Assembly: GCA_022653735.1 (NCBI GenBank)
Contig: JALCSU010000005.1
Coordinates: forward strand, 1 to 64,000
Direction of reading: 5' to 3'
DNA length: 64,000 nucleotides
Source of the DNA: Bacteroidales bacterium
GTDB lineage: Bacteria; Bacteroidota; Bacteroidia; Bacteroidales; UBA932
The notes beneath the pieces are model-generated. The model was not told the DNA's origin and ran no database searches. It saw only the letters and a list, made by a program, of their open reading frames with translations. Shown here piece by piece: positions 7,743-16,401 of the stretch. A program made the position numbers and the translations under genes. The first letter of the stretch is position 1. Every line of letters starts with the position of its first letter.

Positions 7743-7749
7743 CAGGGCA

Positions 7750-8616
7750 ATGGGGAAGAATTTCACATACGTTCCCGGTGCGGAATTCCCGTATCAGTAC
7801 CGCTACGCGCACATGGCCGTAACGACTGACTGCGTCATCTTTACCTATGAAGACCGCCAGCTCAAGGTCTTGCTGATTCGTCGCGGTGACGAGCCGTACA
7901 AGGGCTTCTGGGCCTTCCCCGGGGGATTCCTGCAGCTGAACGAGACTGCTAAGGATGGCGCTCTCCGTGAACTACGTGAAGAGACCGGCCTGGAAGCCGC
8001 TGCCATCGGTGAGCTGGGTGTCTTTTCAGATCCCGACCGCGATCCGCGTGAGCGCGTCATCACCATTGCCTACTATGCGCTGGTAAAGCCGTCCGAAGTC
8101 ATCGGTGGAGACGATGCCGATGAAGCAGCCTGGTTCCCTGTCGACAATCTACCGGAGCTGGCCTTTGACCATAACAAGATCTTCGAAGCAGCCATGGAAC
8201 GCCTCCGCCGCGACATCCATTTCGAGCCCATCGGCTTCGATCTCCTTGGCGATACCTTCACCATTCCTGACCTTCAGCGCCTCTACGAAGCCATCCTCGG
8301 TGTCAAGTTCGACCGCCGCAACTTCCAACGGAAGGTTATGGCCTCCGGAATCCTGAAGGAAGCCGATGCTCCCGAGTCAGATGAAGCCGCAATGCTTTAC
8401 GAGGCGGCCCCCGATCCAATGATGATGGCCGATATGGACTTTTGCGCCACCATGCCGGAGCCGATGAAGGAAGAGCGTTGTATGAAGACCTCTATGGCAG
8501 AACCGGAACTTCCCCGCGTTCGCAAAGGACGTCCCGGTCGCGTAGCATCCCTTTTCCGTCTCAATCGCGCCAAGTATGACGAGATGAAAGAAGACGGCGG
8601 AAAAACCGAATTCTAG
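7750..8616 (+). CDS. Nudix-winged-helix transcriptional regulator (NrtR-like)
   Basis: A 288-residue protein. Residues 20-160 are a Nudix domain with a complete Nudix box (G59-x5-E65-x7-R73E74-x-x-E77E78-x-G80), so the catalytic glutamates are kept. Residues 165-215 (FTIPDLQRLYEAILGVKFDR) form the winged helix typical of NrtR-type regulators; beyond about 215 is a low-complexity Met/Glu-rich stretch and an RKGRPGR tail of unknown role. NrtR proteins bind DNA palindromes and respond to ADP-ribose or related nucleotides. The two palindromes upstream and the ADP-ribosylglycohydrolase across the divergent promoter support control of that gene. Because the box is intact, it might also hydrolyse its ligand. 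Confidence 0.88.
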   Translation: MGKNFTYVPGAEFPYQYRYAHMAVTTDCVIFTYEDRQLKVLLIRRGDEPYKGFWAFPGGFLQLNETAKDGALRELREETGLEAAAIGELGVFSDPDRDPRERVITIAYYALVKPSEVIGGDDADEAAWFPVDNLPELAFDHNKIFEAAMERLRRDIHFEPIGFDLLGDTFTIPDLQRLYEAILGVKFDRRNFQRKVMASGILKEADAPESDEAAMLYEAAPDPMMMADMDFCATMPEPMKEERCMKTSMAEPELPRVRKGRPGRVASLFRLNRAKYDEMKEDGGKTEF

Positions 8617-8740
8617 AGAATTTGCATAGCAATAAGTGCACACGTCTCCGCATCTGCCAGGGTGTGGTGACGCTGCTTCAGGTCAAATCCACAGACAGCG
8701 GCCACCGTCTGGATCTGGTGGTTAGGAAGCAGATTTCCAT
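8613..8740 (-). pseudogene. C-terminal remnant of a DnaQ-like exonuclease
   Basis: On the minus strand one frame reads NLLPNHQIQTVAAVCGFDLK then QRHHTLADAETCALIAMQIL and a stop at 8613-8615. This resembles the last third of DnaQ/epsilon-type 3'-5' exonucleases (the H-x(4)-D active-site motif corresponds to HHTLADAE). A stop codon closes the same frame about ten codons upstream, and the N-terminal ExoI/ExoII motifs are not found nearby. It is a decayed fragment that overlaps the end of the Nudix gene by three bases. Confidence 0.55.
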
Positions 8741-8931
8741 AATGGCGCCGTTACTCCCAGTAGCCTTATGATTAAAGGCGACTATGATAGCACTTATGGC
8801 TACGGTGGCGGAGAGACAAATGGCCATTTCGAGAATGATCTCTGCGTTTTTAATAAACAATTTTAGCACATATTTTGCGGGAATTTCACAGTAGAAGACT
8901 AAGAGATATTTTGCCTGATAGGAATTAGAAT
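8741..8931. other. intergenic, nothing recognised
   Basis: Together with the exonuclease remnant this is a stretch of about 315 bases without an intact gene. No repeats or hairpins stand out. Confidence 0.4.
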
Positions 8932-9477
8932 ATGGGAACAAAGTTCGCAGATGACGCAAACGACACAAACGACACAAAGACAAAACCCAAACGAAAACAA
9001 AGCCGCGCAGGTATTGTCTGGTATGTGATTATTCTTTTTGACCTCACCTCCATCTTCGGGATGGTAATCACCTTGTTCTTCTCACTGTATTTTGCGGCTC
9101 CGGACTATCAGTTTTTCCTAATCCTGGCAGTTTTGGGGATACTCTATTATGCGTGGATTGTCTATCACATTTTAATGCCAACAGGATATGTCCCTGTCAT
9201 CCGCATTAAAGGGCAAGAAAAGAGTTTGTGGGGTGTCATTATCGTTGTGAGCTTTGCTGTGGTGATTGTCTATTTTCTCATTTGCATGGCCGCCTCGATC
9301 TTTGAATGTATTGCTCATAGCGAGTTATCTTGGCGGATTTTCGAAGCAGTTTGCACATCGAGGTTATTCTGGTGGATAACCAGCATTTGCGGAAACATAC
9401 ACATAGTCGCATGGGTTGAGAGAGAAGTGGAGATTAGACAGGCTCTCGCTAGCAAGCACCGGTCTAAGGATAATTAA
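8932..9477 (+). CDS. multi-pass membrane protein of unknown function
   Basis: A 181-residue protein with a hydrophilic N terminus (DDANDTNDTKTKPKRKQSR) followed by about four transmembrane helices (roughly 27-51, 59-80, 96-122 and a weaker one at 135-160) and a charged C-terminal tail. No family recognised. The Asn-Asp-Thr repeat at the N terminus (GACACAAACGACACAAA) is a small tandem repeat at the DNA level. It stands alone, convergent with the RAYT gene. Confidence 0.6.
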   Translation: MGTKFADDANDTNDTKTKPKRKQSRAGIVWYVIILFDLTSIFGMVITLFFSLYFAAPDYQFFLILAVLGILYYAWIVYHILMPTGYVPVIRIKGQEKSLWGVIIVVSFAVVIVYFLICMAASIFECIAHSELSWRIFEAVCTSRLFWWITSICGNIHIVAWVEREVEIRQALASKHRSKDN

Positions 9478-9498
9478 ATTAGGTTTTCAAGGTACCTC

Positions 9499-9525
9499 GT
9501 CCGTAGAAACGCTATATTTACGGAC
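9499..9525. repeat. REP-like palindrome E4, 3' side of RAYT
   Basis: GTCCGTA / TACGGAC around the loop GAAACGCTATATT, preceded by CAAGGTAC as in E2. It lies 40 bases beyond the stop of the transposase gene. Confidence 0.75.
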
Positions 9526-9565
9526 AAAACAGCCTTTTTGAGAGGATTTGGAGACGTGCTGGGCA

Positions 9566-10486
9566 TTACTTCCTGCTAAGCGGGAAGAGGGAATCGACCT
9601 CGTATTGGCTGAGGCCGAGGATGCGGCGGATCTGGCCGTTGGAAGAACGCCAGTCATAATGAAGAGCACGGGCGAGGTCCTGCTTCTGCGCCTTCGACAA
9701 ATCGCTGAGACGTTCCAGCTTGTACTTTTCCCGAACAATCTTCCATACCTGCGTAAACAGTTCAGCATCAGTCAAGAACTCTCTATCATCCAGCTCCGCC
9801 GCCAGCTCGCTGTACGCCTCCACGTTCTTCGTCAGCAGTGCGAAGTAGTGGTGCGCGTCGCGGAACATCGCCATGCCGAACTTGATTGCGCAGAAGGAGG
9901 TGGGGGAGATGTGGCCGTTGATGATCTTGAAGTCAGGCGGCACACCGGGAGTGTCACATTTAAGCAATGTTCTCAACTCTCTTGTGGAGTAGTTGCTGAC
10001 CGCATCGACGCAAGGAATGTCATTGTAATAGTATCTTCCAGTACCCCACGGATAAGAAAACGGCGTGAAGGAAGGGTCTACGACATAACCATTGCGGTTG
10101 ATGTAGACGATTGTGTTCCTCAGAGATTTGATATCTGCGATTTCTATGAGACAAGGTTGGAAGGAATCTGGGAGTGGAGTGCTCAGATTGCTAAAATATC
10201 TTGCCAGGCGCCTTCGGAATAATCTGAAAAATGCCAAAAGATTGTCACGTTCACCACTGGCAGCAATGTGAATATGGTCGCTCATTATTTCGAAGGCTGC
10301 TATGTGTACCGGAGGACATTCGACGGAGCATCTTGCCAGAAGATTGATTACGAAGCGGTAGTCATCATCGCAAGTGAAAATCACCGGAGTCTCTTTCCCT
10401 GGAGTATAAAGGTGCCACCACTGTCCTGAGTGGAAGAATGTTTGTTCGCAGCGTTGTTCGCTTTCTCTGAATGTCTGTTTTGCCAT
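9566..10486 (-). CDS. REP-associated tyrosine transposase (RAYT, Y1 HUH family)
   Basis: Start at 10486 (MAKQTFRESEQ); the in-frame upstream extension runs into the repeats and is not protein-like. At 306 residues it shows the Y1/HUH signature SDHIHIAASG (two metal-binding histidines) followed by a helix with RRLARYFSN, whose Tyr is a candidate nucleophile. RAYTs are single-copy relatives of IS200/IS605 transposases that mobilise or process REP hairpins rather than themselves. Palindromes flank it on both sides (E4 downstream, E5 and E6 upstream) and related ones occur elsewhere in the window, which fits this role. The C-terminal part (about 200-306) is family-specific. Confidence 0.85.
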   Translation of the reverse strand: MAKQTFRESEQRCEQTFFHSGQWWHLYTPGKETPVIFTCDDDYRFVINLLARCSVECPPVHIAAFEIMSDHIHIAASGERDNLLAFFRLFRRRLARYFSNLSTPLPDSFQPCLIEIADIKSLRNTIVYINRNGYVVDPSFTPFSYPWGTGRYYYNDIPCVDAVSNYSTRELRTLLKCDTPGVPPDFKIINGHISPTSFCAIKFGMAMFRDAHHYFALLTKNVEAYSELAAELDDREFLTDAELFTQVWKIVREKYKLERLSDLSKAQKQDLARALHYDWRSSNGQIRRILGLSQYEVDSLFPLSRK

Positions 10487-10506
10487 AATGTTATTTGGGT
10501 TAGTTG

Positions 10507-10537
10507 TCAAGTGCAAATCGGCCCGTTTTGCACTTGA
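10507..10537. repeat. REP-like palindrome E5, 5' side of RAYT
   Basis: Perfect 11-bp arms TCAAGTGCAAA / TTTGCACTTGA with a loop containing CGGCCCG. It starts 21 bases upstream of the RAYT start codon. Confidence 0.8.
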
Positions 10538-10561
10538 GAGTTGTTGCTTCAAGCCTTTCGC

Positions 10562-10587
10562 GTGCAAATCGGGCGTTTTTGCACTTG
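10562..10587. repeat. REP-like palindrome E6, 5' side of RAYT
   Basis: GTGCAAA / TTTGCAC(TTG) around a loop containing TCGGGCG, a second copy of the E5 type 55 bases away, in the same orientation. Confidence 0.75.
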
Positions 10588-10824
10588 AAAGCAGTCGAGG
10601 TGAGGGCGAGATGGCTGGGCTTGGCGCCCCTTGAAAGCAAAAGCGAGTCAGGCACGATATGACCTAACTCGCTTTGTGGGGCTCCAAACGCACCCACGGT
10701 GCTCAGTATTTTTTTGAGGACTCCCGTTATTGTTTTCGGGTGTTCCGTTGTGTCTCCATTTGGTTCAAGATTACGAATCCACTTGCAGAAAAGACTTTCT
10801 CGGCGAATCTTAGTTTGCTAGTAC

Positions 10825-10841
10825 TCCTCCTCGTTGAAGAA
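10825..10841. repeat. left attachment repeat of the integrated element
   Basis: TCCTCCTCGTTGAAGAA, identical to 32288-32304. Read on the minus strand with its neighbours (10818-10844) it encodes NFFNEEEY and a stop, i.e. the displaced original 3' end of the DUF2795 gene, with synonymous codons (GAG TAC TAG) against GAA TAT TAG at the intact gene. Confidence 0.8.
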
Positions 10842-10893
10842 ATTTATTTATGTTGATTATCAATATATTACATCAAAATCAATGAAATTTGCG

Positions 10894-10919
10894 CAAACAA
10901 ACTACACTATCTGAGGCGG
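10894..10919 (+). repeat. left-end candidate integrase arm site
   Basis: CAAACAAAC, then a variable stretch, then TGAGGCGG. It matches 32169-32194 at the other end of the element with about five differences in 26 bases and in the same orientation. Another CAAACAAA lies at 10947-10954. Confidence 0.55.
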
Positions 10920-10964
10920 GCTGAAGCGATGGGAGGAATGGGTGGACAAACAAATACTTGCAAA

Positions 10965-11471
10965 TCATTTGCAATATCCCGTTTCTGATTCTGCAACCAT
11001 CTGTATGCCCTCTTTGACCGGATTGTACGGTTTAATTCTTCTGTCTTCAAGGAAAATATGACAAAGCGTATAAACCAATGCTTCTAAAGTCTGCTCTCGT
11101 ACTTTCGGTTTCAACTGACATTCCCATACGGTAATGCAGTGCCAACCCATTGATGCTAGTTTCCTCTGTTCTTCTTTCTCCCTAAGTTTGTTACGTTCTA
11201 TCTTATTCCGCCAAAACTCCACATTGGTCTTGGGTAGAACATAATACTTACACCCTTCATGTCCATGCCAGAAGCAACCGTTTACAAAGATGACCGTCCG
11301 ATACTTCCGGAGTACAAGATCCGGATGTCCAGGAAGCCTTGGATCATTCAATCTATACCGAAATCCACGACTGAACAAAAACTTCCTTACCATTAATTCA
11401 GGTTTCGTATCACGTCCTTTTATTGCTGACATACAGCAATGACGCTGCTCGTGGGTCAAAACATCAGCCAT
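10965..11471 (-). CDS. vsr: very short patch repair endonuclease Vsr
   Basis: Start at 11471 (MADVLTHEQRHCCMSAIKGR), overlapping the HerA gene by 8 bases; the longer frame lies inside that gene. At 168 residues it has the Vsr hallmarks: RDTKPE near the N terminus, GHPDLVL with the catalytic Asp, then NGCFWHGH with Cys and His zinc/catalytic residues, and TNVEFWRNKIERN. Vsr nicks DNA 5' of the T in T:G mismatches left by deamination of 5-methylcytosine, protecting sites modified by a C5 methyltransferase. The likely partner methyltransferase is at the other end of this operon (23619-24734), 12 kb away, which is an unusual separation. Confidence 0.92.
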   Translation of the reverse strand: MADVLTHEQRHCCMSAIKGRDTKPELMVRKFLFSRGFRYRLNDPRLPGHPDLVLRKYRTVIFVNGCFWHGHEGCKYYVLPKTNVEFWRNKIERNKLREKEEQRKLASMGWHCITVWECQLKPKVREQTLEALVYTLCHIFLEDRRIKPYNPVKEGIQMVAESETGYCK

Positions 11472-13536
11472 TCTGTTTATTTGTGTTGTCTTTATCTTTG
11501 TTAAACCACTCCATCTTGATGTCACAGTTTTTGCTATTCGGTGCTGGCTCAGCCTCTTTAATTTTAACCATAATAGGCATAGGTACACAATTTCCAAAAA
11601 TCAAGGCCTCTCCTGGTACTGCTTGTTTTATTTTAGTAATATAATCCTCGCTAAAATATGGAAGAACGGAATATATATATTTCATATCCACTTCATTCTG
11701 AATTCGGTGTACTATATAGTTTCCACATTGCGACAGAACGGTCTGGGATAATTCCGATGGTCTTTGTGATGATATAATTAAATAAAGAGAGTATTTTCTA
11801 CCTTCTCGTGCTATTTTTTCAAATATATTTTCACGCATTATATAATCTGCATCTTTTCGAATATAACGATGCGCCTCATCAAGAATCAGATGTATTGGTT
11901 TTTGTTGTCGCGATACACCAAACTTATGCTTTCTATAATCAAATATCATTCGCGATACAACACTTGTCATCAATTCCAAAGCATCTGTTCCTACTTCACT
12001 AGAGTCAATGGTGATAAGTTGTTTGCTCTTCTCTTCAGAATCTGAAATGCCAAACATTTTCTTTAAGTAGTCATTATAATCTTGATAATCAGGAGTGTCA
12101 ATACGCATAAATGAGCACTCTGGATTGAAAAGGAAAAAATCCAATCGACTCATCAAAGTAGATATAAAATCACGGATATGTATATTCCCTCGAGACTCTT
12201 CCTCTAACAGAACCATATCAACAGCAGTCCGTAAGTAATGATAGTCAAAATAAGATCCTGGCATAAGCTTATTTTGGTCAACAGAAATAGCTTCATTCTC
12301 ATCAATCTGTCGAAATGCACCTTCTGTTATGGTATCTGAAAGGCTAGCTTCGTAATGGTCACGATGTTTTGTTATACATACATACTTCGGCGCGTCTTCT
12401 ATAGCAGTAAATTGATTAAGTGCATTAGACAAGGAGTCATTATTGTTACCAAAGTTAATCACACACAAATCGTTACAAGCGTTGAGAAAGTTAGAAAGAT
12501 CTGCCAAAACATCCTTGTCAACATCATCACCAAGATTACTATTGCATGTCTGTCTAAGCATAGCAATAGCGCCTTTTGCAGCAGTCATTTTGGAAGTATC
12601 ACTATCGATTCTGCTTACAATATTGAATAGCATTTGACGCAATTTCCATTTGATATAATTAGCAAATTGACCCGCCTCTGTTCCATTGTTGGTATTAAAA
12701 ATTTTGTAAAACTTGTAACTCTCTTGAAGGACTCTATCCCAGAAAGGTTTTTGAGTTCGTTCTGATGCCATTAAGAATGACAACCATTCATCAAGATTCA
12801 TCAAATAATAAGGTAATACGAAGCGTTTATGCACACCATTAGCCTCACACATATTGGGCTTATAGAAAACAGATTCCATCTTGTTATTCAAATTCGCCTC
12901 TGCACCCAAAGCCATTGGGTATTCACCATTGGCATCGAATATGATTGTTTTGGCTCCTATAGCTTCATTATCATGCTTGCGATATACTTCATGCAAAATA
13001 TGAGCTATTGTATTAGACTTGCCGCTACCACTATTCCCAAGAATGGCTGAATGTATATTGAATAGACGATTGATATCAAGTTCTATAGAGTAATTAATTA
13101 GATTTTTACTAGTACCAATAAAGATTGATGAATGTACGCCTTCAAGGGGACACCCATCATTATAAGACAGTATTAAATCTAAATCATTAAAGGTGACAAT
13201 TTCCACATCACTATACAAAGAAGGGAATATGCCAACACCCATACAGAACTTTTCGTGAATCAATGTTCCTATCGGCTTTATTATAATCTCCCTAGAACTA
13301 TCAAGATTATACGTACTATAGACTTGATTTTCTTTGCCCACCCAATCGACTATTGATACAACCTCACACAAAACGTATTCCCCTGAAGAGTTTAGGGTCT
13401 TCAGATAACTACCTATATTGCCAAAATAATATACCGTTCCATCAATATTGACAGTTGAGTTTCGAGTAGTATGAAACAAACGAACCCTAAACTTATCATA
13501 TTCTACAGATATAATTTTCCCGATTTTCATAATCAT
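11464..13536 (-). CDS. herA: HerA-family ATPase of a SIR2-HerA defence pair
   Basis: A 690-residue HerA/FtsK-type DNA translocase. An N-terminal HAS-barrel-like region (1-150) is followed by Walker A GNSGSGKS (167-174) and Walker B LILDEAH (DEAH at 553-556), then the SSQRPSELSQTVLSQCGNYI segment typical of HerA (Arg finger/sensor). HerA forms hexamers. Together with SIR2 it makes the SIR2-HerA (Nezha) antiphage complex, in which HerA supports NADase and nuclease activity. The start overlaps the SIR2 stop by 4 bases, so the two are translationally coupled. ATG at 13530 (residue 3) is an alternative start. Confidence 0.9.
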   Translation of the reverse strand: MIMKIGKIISVEYDKFRVRLFHTTRNSTVNIDGTVYYFGNIGSYLKTLNSSGEYVLCEVVSIVDWVGKENQVYSTYNLDSSREIIIKPIGTLIHEKFCMGVGIFPSLYSDVEIVTFNDLDLILSYNDGCPLEGVHSSIFIGTSKNLINYSIELDINRLFNIHSAILGNSGSGKSNTIAHILHEVYRKHDNEAIGAKTIIFDANGEYPMALGAEANLNNKMESVFYKPNMCEANGVHKRFVLPYYLMNLDEWLSFLMASERTQKPFWDRVLQESYKFYKIFNTNNGTEAGQFANYIKWKLRQMLFNIVSRIDSDTSKMTAAKGAIAMLRQTCNSNLGDDVDKDVLADLSNFLNACNDLCVINFGNNNDSLSNALNQFTAIEDAPKYVCITKHRDHYEASLSDTITEGAFRQIDENEAISVDQNKLMPGSYFDYHYLRTAVDMVLLEEESRGNIHIRDFISTLMSRLDFFLFNPECSFMRIDTPDYQDYNDYLKKMFGISDSEEKSKQLITIDSSEVGTDALELMTSVVSRMIFDYRKHKFGVSRQQKPIHLILDEAHRYIRKDADYIMRENIFEKIAREGRKYSLYLIISSQRPSELSQTVLSQCGNYIVHRIQNEVDMKYIYSVLPYFSEDYITKIKQAVPGEALIFGNCVPMPIMVKIKEAEPAPNSKNCDIKMEWFNKDKDNTNKQNG

Positions 13537-14807
13537 TCAGATTTTGTTTCGTTAAGCTGTTTTACAAACGCCTCAAGCATATTCTCTTCCTTCCGGAAAG
13601 AATCGAGATTTGGCAACAGTTCATCTACTATGTAGTCGAAATAGTTTATGGTTCTTTCATTGGTCTTTGTTATTTTCCCGCCTTCCTTCTGCTCTTCATT
13701 CCAAGCTTTGCCTGAAATAGTAAAAATCCGATTGTCATTGATAAAAAAGATGGGTTTCTTCGTCTTTTCATCATCTGCTGGTTTCTTACCAAATATAACT
13801 ACATTAATGGTGGAATTCGTTGCCAACGCTCGATAAATGATGTCATTGACATGGCGGTCATTAAAACCATAACCTATAATAAACAATACCGAGTGAGGCT
13901 CCAAAAGCTTATTCTGGAACTCCCTAAATAGATCAACGTATGGCACACCAAGGCTTTTATCCTGTTTCGTAGGGGTAGGATATATCAGAATGGATTTTTC
14001 CGAACTTAATTGTTGGGGTGATAGTTCTTCTATATTGAAATAGTTGTTCATTTTATGCTCTGTCTCTTGCCAATTGATAGAGCCATGAATCTTATATAAA
14101 TACACCATATTTTCTATGGGCTCGTATTTGTCTATACTTGTATCCATCCTTTTAGACCAAGTATAGTTAAATAGGGCTGGATTAAAATATTTTCTAAGCC
14201 CTCCACCGAAGCCATTTATGTAGTGGATATTCAAGGAATCCAATGCTGTTTCATTGAACAAGTCATTGTTTGTAGTGAATATACGGATGCGTGACAAGTC
14301 CTTATTGCGCAAAGCTATCTTCTGATAAAAGGTTTTGTAATGCTCCAAGACTTCTTTTGACTTTTCTTCGGCCATGTCTACATTGATACTGTTGAATATG
14401 TATCGTTCAATTCTATGTATGAGTCTATTGTATAGTTCTCTATATTCTTTAATATTTTTATCATCTGTTTGGATGCCATCATAATAAATGCGTGCAGAAT
14501 ACAAGACTTCAAGTGTCGCTTCAAGATTTTCACCAACTTTATTTACAATACGCTCAAATTCCGTTTTTTCAGCAACTTCCTTCTCTTCATCGAATCTGAG
14601 TTCTTTAAATAACCCATCCATTGTCGGAATAGCACCGCTGCTTGTTCCTGAACCAAACAGGAAATTGATGTTTTTTAGGTTAAAGAACTCACGAATCTTA
14701 TCTTTGAGATTAGAAAGTCTTGAGTCAAAATCAGAGTCAGATTGAAAATAACTAGAGGCACCTTGAGTCATGTTCAAGTCACCAAATTTATGTTCTTTAT
14801 CGTTCAT
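13533..14807 (-). CDS. SIR2-domain effector of a SIR2-HerA defence pair
   Basis: A 424-residue protein with a SIR2-like Rossmann domain: FLFGSGTSSGAIPTM (GSGTSSG at 52-58) binds NAD+, the YKIHGSINWQE stretch carries the likely catalytic His, and LFIIGYGFNDRHVNDI is the late SIR2 motif. Prokaryotic SIR2 proteins of defence systems mostly hydrolyse NAD+ and cause abortive infection. The pairing with HerA directly downstream matches the known SIR2-HerA system. Cytoplasmic. The gene follows the AlbA_2 gene by 60 bases, the widest gap inside the operon, so an internal promoter is possible. Confidence 0.9.
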   Translation of the reverse strand: MNDKEHKFGDLNMTQGASSYFQSDSDFDSRLSNLKDKIREFFNLKNINFLFGSGTSSGAIPTMDGLFKELRFDEEKEVAEKTEFERIVNKVGENLEATLEVLYSARIYYDGIQTDDKNIKEYRELYNRLIHRIERYIFNSINVDMAEEKSKEVLEHYKTFYQKIALRNKDLSRIRIFTTNNDLFNETALDSLNIHYINGFGGGLRKYFNPALFNYTWSKRMDTSIDKYEPIENMVYLYKIHGSINWQETEHKMNNYFNIEELSPQQLSSEKSILIYPTPTKQDKSLGVPYVDLFREFQNKLLEPHSVLFIIGYGFNDRHVNDIIYRALATNSTINVVIFGKKPADDEKTKKPIFFINDNRIFTISGKAWNEEQKEGGKITKTNERTINYFDYIVDELLPNLDSFRKEENMLEAFVKQLNETKSE

Positions 14808-14867
14808 TATTTCTTGGCAATATAAGTTATTAATTCGTAGTGTTTTCTGCTATTGTCGTAATACATT

Positions 14868-16373
14868 TTATATTCTATCAAAGAATCCCTCGTATTCTTC
14901 ATCGATAATCTTCCATTCTCCTATTTTACGTCCTCCAACACGGGTAATCTTTCTTGATTCTTGAAGTCGTTTCAAATACTTCTGAACTTGACGCGCTGAT
15001 ACGCCCATGCTCTCAGCCATCTGTGCCGCATTAATGTGAGGATTTTGGGAAATTAGCTTATAAATCTGACGACTCGCTTTTACGAACTCTTTTGCGAACT
15101 TTGACTGTCCTTTTACGAACTCTTTTACGAACACTTCCCCGTTTTCTTTTACGAACTCTTGTATCAAAGGTGTGCCATTAGGCGTAATTTCTCCAATGAC
15201 TTCATTCTCAAAATTCAAATTCCACAGTATCACATGAAACTCTGATGCATTTGACTGAAATTCAGGAGCGTGATAATCGGGCAGGGATTCAAACCTCTTA
15301 TAAGAGTCAATTATCTTCTTCATTCCGCTGCCTCTTCGTTCCATAAGCCCCAATCGGCTGAAGAAATCAGCCAATAACGGATTCCGTCTTTTGGATGGTA
15401 CCGTAAGAGGATTCAGCTGCTGAATAAGCCTGCCGTCCATCATGCCTCCTGGAGAGTAGATCTCCATCCGGTCATCATACATGTCAATATGAATCTCGCT
15501 TCCCATCTGCATGTAGTCACGATGGATGATTGCATTAGCGATCGCTTCCGTTACGGCACGTTCGGGATAGTCCGGCAATTCTTCGCGGTGGTCACTTTCT
15601 TTCCACCATTTTTTCTTTGAATTGTTCCGCACAAAAGACACTGCGTCCTGCAACTGGCCGATTACGCACCCCTCCAGCTCAACATCATCTATCGCTTCGC
15701 CCAAACCGCTAGTCATATCCAGACCGTTCCATCGCGTACAGAATATACGGGACTGTCTTATCGGGGATTCATCAGCCAACAATGCGCCGGCATTTGTCAG
15801 ATTGCCGTTTTCATCAACGATACCCCATGATACAAACTCGCTGTCTTCAAACGAGCGTTGCAGCCTTTTGTAATGTACAGATTTGAGTTTGGTAAAAGCC
15901 ATATCCTCGAATCTGTAGTTAGAAGGCAAACTGTCATATGTTCTGCCGGCACCTTTTAGAACGAGACTTTTCAATTGAATACGATCCGCAACAACAGACT
16001 CATTACCGATACGGACGAAAGCGAGACGCTGCTTGTCACCGATATAGTAATAGGGCGTTTCCTGTCCCGGATATACATGTAGCAGCACAAATTTCTTATT
16101 ATCCATGTCCTTTAGTTCAAGCTTGACTGCCGGAACAGGGTCAAGCTTGCTCTTTATCTCCTCACTGATCTTCTCAGCGTCACCTTCCGCATCTGCAAGA
16201 CCAATAATTTTATCATCATCTCTGATACCGAATATCAGCGTGCCGCCTTCGCCATTGGCAAAGGCTGATACACTCTTAAGCCAGCTTTTAGATCGTCTGA
16301 CCTCAAGCATCTCTTTCTTATCGTAAGCCGTCGCTTCGCCGATTAATGTATGTATATCAATTTCCATATCCAT
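14868..16373 (-). CDS. AlbA_2/Schlafen-like DNA-binding protein with GHKL-like and winged-helix regions
   Basis: Start taken at 16373 (MDMEIDIHTL); 16367 is equally possible. About 501 residues. Residues about 15-130 are an AlbA_2 (Slfn-like) domain with RSKSWLKSVSAFANGEGGTLIFGI. The middle carries AVTEAIANAIIHRDY and GSGMKKIIDSY, the pattern of the HATPase_c_4 domain of RecG-like/Slfn regulators. The C terminus is a winged helix (INAAQMAESMGVSARQVQKY). Between them are repeated EFVK heptads (EFVKENGEVFVKEFVKG), also visible as DNA repeats of TTTTACGAACTC. Such proteins occur as regulators and as defence-island components. It lies 28 bases after the YobI-like gene and is probably its partner. 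Confidence 0.82.
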   Translation of the reverse strand: MDMEIDIHTLIGEATAYDKKEMLEVRRSKSWLKSVSAFANGEGGTLIFGIRDDDKIIGLADAEGDAEKISEEIKSKLDPVPAVKLELKDMDNKKFVLLHVYPGQETPYYYIGDKQRLAFVRIGNESVVADRIQLKSLVLKGAGRTYDSLPSNYRFEDMAFTKLKSVHYKRLQRSFEDSEFVSWGIVDENGNLTNAGALLADESPIRQSRIFCTRWNGLDMTSGLGEAIDDVELEGCVIGQLQDAVSFVRNNSKKKWWKESDHREELPDYPERAVTEAIANAIIHRDYMQMGSEIHIDMYDDRMEIYSPGGMMDGRLIQQLNPLTVPSKRRNPLLADFFSRLGLMERRGSGMKKIIDSYKRFESLPDYHAPEFQSNASEFHVILWNLNFENEVIGEITPNGTPLIQEFVKENGEVFVKEFVKGQSKFAKEFVKASRQIYKLISQNPHINAAQMAESMGVSARQVQKYLKRLQESRKITRVGGRKIGEWKIIDEEYEGFFDRI

Positions 16374-16401
16374 TTTTCCAAATATTAGCTTATATAACAA
16401 T

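Larger units (their letters stand above)
10487..10824. other. intergenic host DNA left of the integrated element
   Basis: Gene-free. Apart from palindromes E5 and E6 it contains a long imperfect hairpin AAAGCGAGT-C-AGG / CCT-A-ACTCGCTTT (about 10638-10676), which resembles a terminator. If the element model is right, this was originally the DNA downstream of the DUF2795 gene. Confidence 0.5.

Noticed and set aside
9548..10222. A 224-codon plus-strand frame opposite the transposase gene
   Set aside because: Shadow of the RAYT coding sequence, which has recognisable HUH motifs on the other strand.
10637..10677. Element end or attachment site at the AGCGAGT hairpin
   Set aside because: It is not repeated at the right end; the 17-bp repeats and the codon restoration place the boundary at 10825-10841.
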